Assembly: GCA_030629475.1 (NCBI GenBank)
Contig: DAOVOU010000108.1
Coordinates: forward strand, 1-7,193
Direction: 5' to 3'
Length of the DNA: 7,193 nt
From: Desulfobacterales bacterium
Lineage (GTDB): Bacteria > Desulfobacterota > Desulfobacteria > Desulfobacterales > C00003060
In this document: in pieces, positions 4,230 to 7,193 of the stretch
How the letters are laid out: every line of letters starts with the position of its first letter
Position numbering within the stretch: position 1 is the stretch's first letter
Position numbers and translations under genes: made by a program
Notes under the pieces: model-generated
What the model was told of the DNA's origin: nothing
Seen by the model: only the letters and a program-made list of their open reading frames with translations
Databases searched by the model: none

Positions 4230-6134
4230 CTACAAAATAGAAAGCACTGATATTACTCTCCACATTAAGCCTGCAATTAAGAGACTATAGGCCAGAGAAA
4301 GGGTTGTAATTAATGAAGCATTCTTAATGCCTAGTTCACGGATAAGCATCCAAAAGGCTATTACGCAAGGGATCTGGATGCTCGAGGCCACTCCAAAGGT
4401 ATAGAGCTGGATGGGACTTAAAAAGTCATTGAGATTTGCTCCTAACACAGCCACAAGCATTCCCGGTGTGAGATCCTTTTGAATGAACCCGTAAGCAAGG
4501 GGAACGACAGTTTCAGCAGGAAGGTTCAGCCAATCAACCGTCAAAGGTTCAAAGGGTTTGATTATAAATTGAGTAAGGCCAATTTCAATTAAAAGCCCAT
4601 AAAGGGCCCCGCCTGCTGCCAGGAGAGGGATCACGATATAGACAAAATCCTGCATGCGAACCCAGCCCTTGACGACAACATTATTTAAAAGTGGTCTGCG
4701 ATAGGATGGCATCTCCATGATTAATGGTTGTGGAATTGTTTTCAAAATCTTTTTCAACAAAAAAGCGTATATCAGTAAGGAGACTGCAATAGTAAAATAC
4801 ACCGAGAGGGCAAGAGAAACCCCGCCATAAAAACCCACAATTCCCATTATTACGGCAGTCCTAGAAGAGCAGGGGATGCAAGCAAAAAGGAAGGCGGACT
4901 GTATCCTCTCTTTCTCAGATGAGAGAATCCTCATAACCCTTATGGCAGGAACGCTGCATCCCAGTCCGAGAACCGCGGGGATGAAAGCCTGACCCGAAAG
5001 ACCCAGCTTTCTCATGGGTCTTTCAAGGCTTAGAATAAATCTTGAAAGAAGCCCGATATCTTCAAGTAGCCCTAAGAAGATGTAAAATAAAAACACATAC
5101 GGGAGAGCTATAGCGACACCTGCGGCAAGACCATATAGTCCTTGAGCAACCATTGAGGACAGAAGCCCTGAACTGCGAGTGGGCAATAGATTTATTAAAT
5201 ATTTCTCAGCTCCCGCCATCAGTAACTCTTGAAGCCATCCTCCGGCAAAAAGCAGGACAGCGAAAACAAAACCAAAAAAAATAAAAGTAATAAAGGGCCC
5301 AATTAAGGGATTCAGAAGTACTTCGTCAAGCCGGTCTCCAAAGCTACGGGCTCTACCCTTTGGAGTAATTGTGGTTACAAGCCGGGCAATAAAGGATGCT
5401 TCACCATACCTTGTAATGCTTATGTCTCTTGAGACGTTTGGATGAAGCGTGAGGACATCAGCAGCTTTATCGAGAGCTGTTTTGTCTTTGAGATATTTGA
5501 AGAAATTTTTGTCATTTTCCAATATCCTTATGGCAATGAACCTTTTTGATAGGGGCAGAGTTTCCGCCAGCCCCTCGGATATAATCTCTATGGCTCTTTC
5601 TATATGGTCATCATAACTAACAATAAAGGGGCAACAAGAAAGTTCATTTACACGAAGAATTTTTGATGAAAGTTCTTTAATTCCTTTCTTTGTTATAGGG
5701 TTTATTTGTATGACTGGTACTCCCAGAGTGCTTTCAAGCTTTTTGGTATCTATTTGAATTCCTTTCTTTTGTGCTTCTTCGATAAAGTTCAGAGCAACTA
5801 TGGTTGGAATGCCCGTCTCAAACATTTGAAACACGAGATAAAGGCCCCTTTCCAAGCCGGTAGTATCAACCAGAACGATAGCGCCATCAATATTTTCTCC
5901 AAAAATGACAATTGCCGTAACTTTTTCCTCAGCGCTGGCATCGGAGATGCTATATATGCCTGGAGTATCTATAAGCTCCACCAGAGATTCTTGCACCTTT
6001 ATTTTAGCTTTCGTAATTTCGACAGTGGTGCCGGGGTAATTTGATACGATAACCCTGGCTCCTGCCAGAGAATTCAGAAGGCTGGACTTCCCTGTATTAG
6101 GCTGGCCAACAAGGGCGAGTTTAGTACTTTGCAT
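4230..6134 (-). CDS. feoB: FeoB ferrous iron transporter with divergent G4/G5 motifs
   Basis: This 634-residue inner-membrane protein imports Fe(II), or perhaps Mn(II) as for some FeoB paralogues. The N-terminal GTPase has G1 GQPNTGKS (10-17, with Asn13 at the place of the K+-binding Asn), G2 NYPGTTVE with Thr37, and G3 DTPG (56-59). The G4 motif is NFIE (116-119) where FeoB normally has NxxD, and at the G5 position the loop reads QINPIT (143-148) with no SA. A helical switch region follows to about 270, then the membrane part. The first gate GLLEDIGLLSRF...GLGCSVPAI (355-398) and the CIPCSSRTAV segment (419-428) are present, as is the second gate half SIQIPCVIAFWMLIRELGIK (585-604). The protein is slightly short for the family (about 650-770) and has no C-terminal extension. 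The ATG at 6134 lies 14 bases inside the end of the regulator gene, with a weak GGGA just before it, so translation is probably coupled. Confidence 0.95.
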   Translation of the reverse strand: MQSTKLALVGQPNTGKSSLLNSLAGARVIVSNYPGTTVEITKAKIKVQESLVELIDTPGIYSISDASAEEKVTAIVIFGENIDGAIVLVDTTGLERGLYLVFQMFETGIPTIVALNFIEEAQKKGIQIDTKKLESTLGVPVIQINPITKKGIKELSSKILRVNELSCCPFIVSYDDHIERAIEIISEGLAETLPLSKRFIAIRILENDKNFFKYLKDKTALDKAADVLTLHPNVSRDISITRYGEASFIARLVTTITPKGRARSFGDRLDEVLLNPLIGPFITFIFFGFVFAVLLFAGGWLQELLMAGAEKYLINLLPTRSSGLLSSMVAQGLYGLAAGVAIALPYVFLFYIFLGLLEDIGLLSRFILSLERPMRKLGLSGQAFIPAVLGLGCSVPAIRVMRILSSEKERIQSAFLFACIPCSSRTAVIMGIVGFYGGVSLALSVYFTIAVSLLIYAFLLKKILKTIPQPLIMEMPSYRRPLLNNVVVKGWVRMQDFVYIVIPLLAAGGALYGLLIEIGLTQFIIKPFEPLTVDWLNLPAETVVPLAYGFIQKDLTPGMLVAVLGANLNDFLSPIQLYTFGVASSIQIPCVIAFWMLIRELGIKNASLITTLSLAYSLLIAGLMWRVISVLSIL

Positions 6135-6723
6135 CTTCCCTGACAGCTACAAGGTTTTTTGCAATTTCTTTTGCCAGAGCAATTTTTCGGCCTCTAATGT
6201 TAAAAATGATAGCATCCGGAACCTCCTCTTCTATCTTTAGCCTGCTCCCCGGGGCAAGGCCAAGGCCAATTAACCTCCCAAATATTCTTTTGTCTGGAAT
6301 TTCTACAGCGATTATTAAAATATTTGTTCCGGGGGGAAAATCTACAGCAGATTTTCCTTTTTGCTTCAGATTGAGTAACTCCCTCATTCTTCTTGTAGTC
6401 TCACTCGAAACAAAATGCTCAAGGGTATGGGCCACATTATGACACATGGGTTCTTTCAAGATATCGTGGAAGTATTTCTCAATAATCTCATGCCTTGCAA
6501 GGATTTTCGCGGCTTTTTCTCTTCCTTTTTTGGTCAATATCGTCTCATGATTTTTTATACGAACAAGACCCTCTTTCTTGAGCCTATCAACCGCTTCAAT
6601 CAAAAGCTCTTCAGTGGCAGTTATATCTTTTTTCAACATATTAACAGAAACACAGTCCTTTCCCGTCTCCACTGCCATTCTCAATGCATCTTCCATTATC
6701 TCTCTGATAAGATTCTCATTCAT
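6121..6723 (-). CDS. DtxR/MntR-type metal-dependent regulator fused to a FeoA domain
   Basis: This is a 200-residue protein. Residues 1-65 form a winged helix (SVNMLKKDITATEELLIEAV, then VDRLKKEGLVRIKNHETILT). Residues 66-120 are the DtxR dimerisation and metal domain with RHEIIEKYF (77-85) and HNVAHTLEHFVSSE (95-108). The ligands visible by alignment to DtxR are H78, E82, H95, E102 and H103; the Cys102 position of DtxR is His99 here. Residues 129-195 are an SH3-like FeoA domain (PPGTNILIIAV, GLGLAPGSRL, IRGRKIALAKEIAKNL). Many DtxR proteins carry such a domain, but here the next gene is feoB and no separate feoA is visible, so the fused domain may serve both as regulator tail and as the FeoA partner (inference). 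Start: a GTG at 6771 directly follows the amrS stop, but the ATG at 6723 has AAGG nine bases before it and begins at the family's usual N-terminus. The promoter is not in the window. Confidence 0.9.
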   Translation of the reverse strand: MNENLIREIMEDALRMAVETGKDCVSVNMLKKDITATEELLIEAVDRLKKEGLVRIKNHETILTKKGREKAAKILARHEIIEKYFHDILKEPMCHNVAHTLEHFVSSETTRRMRELLNLKQKGKSAVDFPPGTNILIIAVEIPDKRIFGRLIGLGLAPGSRLKIEEEVPDAIIFNIRGRKIALAKEIAKNLVAVREDAKY

Positions 6724-6771
6724 ATTCAAATGCCTTATAAACCTATGCCATATTCTTGTAGCCCTCGACAC

Positions 6772-7193
6772 TCACACGCCCACCCCATCAATTTTGGTCC
6801 CGCACTCAGGGCACTTTCCATCTTGCAGCCGATTTCGTATCAGTGTTAAACCGTAGCGCTCAATGAGAACGGCCCCGCAGGCATAGCAGTAAGTATTTTC
6901 ACCTCCTTCACCAGGCACGTTGCCCACGTATACATAGCGCAACCCTTCTTCCATACCGATTTTACGAGCGCGGCGGACGGTGGCTACAGGAGTTCGTGGT
7001 TTGTCCAGCAACTTATATGCAGGGTAAAACTGGCTGACGTGCCACGGCACTTCAGGTCCAACGCTCTTCACGAAACGAGCTATGTCACGCAGTTCTTGCT
7101 CTCCGTCATTTAGGCCAGGAATAATAAGTGTTGTCACTTCTACCCACACATCGAGTTCTTTCATTAGTTGGATCGTTTTAAGCACCGGCTTGA
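6772..7193 (-). CDS. amrS: AmmeMemoRadiSam system radical SAM enzyme, C-terminal part
   Basis: About 139 residues are visible, and the frame runs off the right edge, so this is the C-terminal part of a protein usually around 330-350 residues. The CxxxCxxC cluster motif that binds the 4Fe-4S cluster would lie outside the window. Recognisable family blocks are VEVTTLIIPGLND, PWHVSQFYPAYKL, and YVYVGNVPGEGGENTYCYAC, then GKCPECGTKIDGVG. The last two give a CxxC...CxxC pair typical of this family's C-terminus. The enzyme belongs with Memo-like and AMMECR1-like partners in the AmmeMemoRadiSam trio, whose chemistry is poorly defined; neither partner is seen here. A GTG at 7185 could be misread as a start, but the codons before it (Lys-Pro) continue the family sequence. 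The stop lies 48 bases before the regulator's ATG, on the same strand, implying a shared transcript. Confidence 0.9.
   Translation of the reverse strand, partial: KPVLKTIQLMKELDVWVEVTTLIIPGLNDGEQELRDIARFVKSVGPEVPWHVSQFYPAYKLLDKPRTPVATVRRARKIGMEEGLRYVYVGNVPGEGGENTYCYACGAVLIERYGLTLIRNRLQDGKCPECGTKIDGVGV

Noticed and set aside
6415..6856. Plus-strand frames of 144 and 92 codons
   Set aside because: They are antisense to the DtxR-FeoA and amrS genes, which are clearly coding on the minus strand.

Overview
The window looks like part of a chromosome from an anaerobic, probably uncultured bacterium. Desulfobacterota or Nitrospirota is my best guess. This rests on the style of the genes and debris: a REP-type transposase remnant, a HicA remnant, short dispersed intergenic repeats, an AmmeMemoRadiSam enzyme, and a DtxR-FeoA/FeoB operon. 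No rRNA or phylogenetic marker gene is present, so the placement is an inference.

Layout. Bases 1-474 are decayed mobile or accessory DNA: a REP-associated (Y1) transposase whose N-terminal and C-terminal ends are joined after loss of the catalytic middle, a perfect 16-bp tandem duplication, and an internally deleted hicA toxin gene. A universal stress protein gene (624-1073, +) follows with a strong ribosome binding site. It converges on a gene for an exported FlgT/CsgG-like protein (1114-2235, -), whose better start is an internal GTG. Bases 2379-2405 hold a candidate promoter for that gene with a dyad in its spacer. Bases 2433-2630 hold a short piece of what looks like a ParB/DNA-methyltransferase-type protein. 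Bases 2631-2940 hold a pile of short repeats and no gene. A GC-rich histidinol-phosphate-aminotransferase-like gene (3034-4035, +) follows, with its own extended -10 promoter candidate and two hairpins behind it.

The right half is one minus-strand operon, read from right to left: amrS (C-terminal part only, running off the window), a DtxR-type regulator fused to a FeoA domain, feoB, and possibly a 25-residue zinc-ribbon remnant. The amrS stop lies 48 bases before the chosen start of the regulator, and the regulator overlaps feoB by 14 bases. The regulator probably senses Fe(II) or Mn(II) and controls the FeoB transporter. Its FeoA domain may also act directly on FeoB.

I see no complete, clearly undescribed system. 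The points most worth a second look are the coupling of amrS to a Feo operon, FeoB's altered guanine-recognition motif (Asn-Phe-Ile-Glu in place of Asn-x-x-Asp), the dyad in the promoter of the exported protein, and the number of internally deleted accessory genes and repeats packed into the intergenic DNA.
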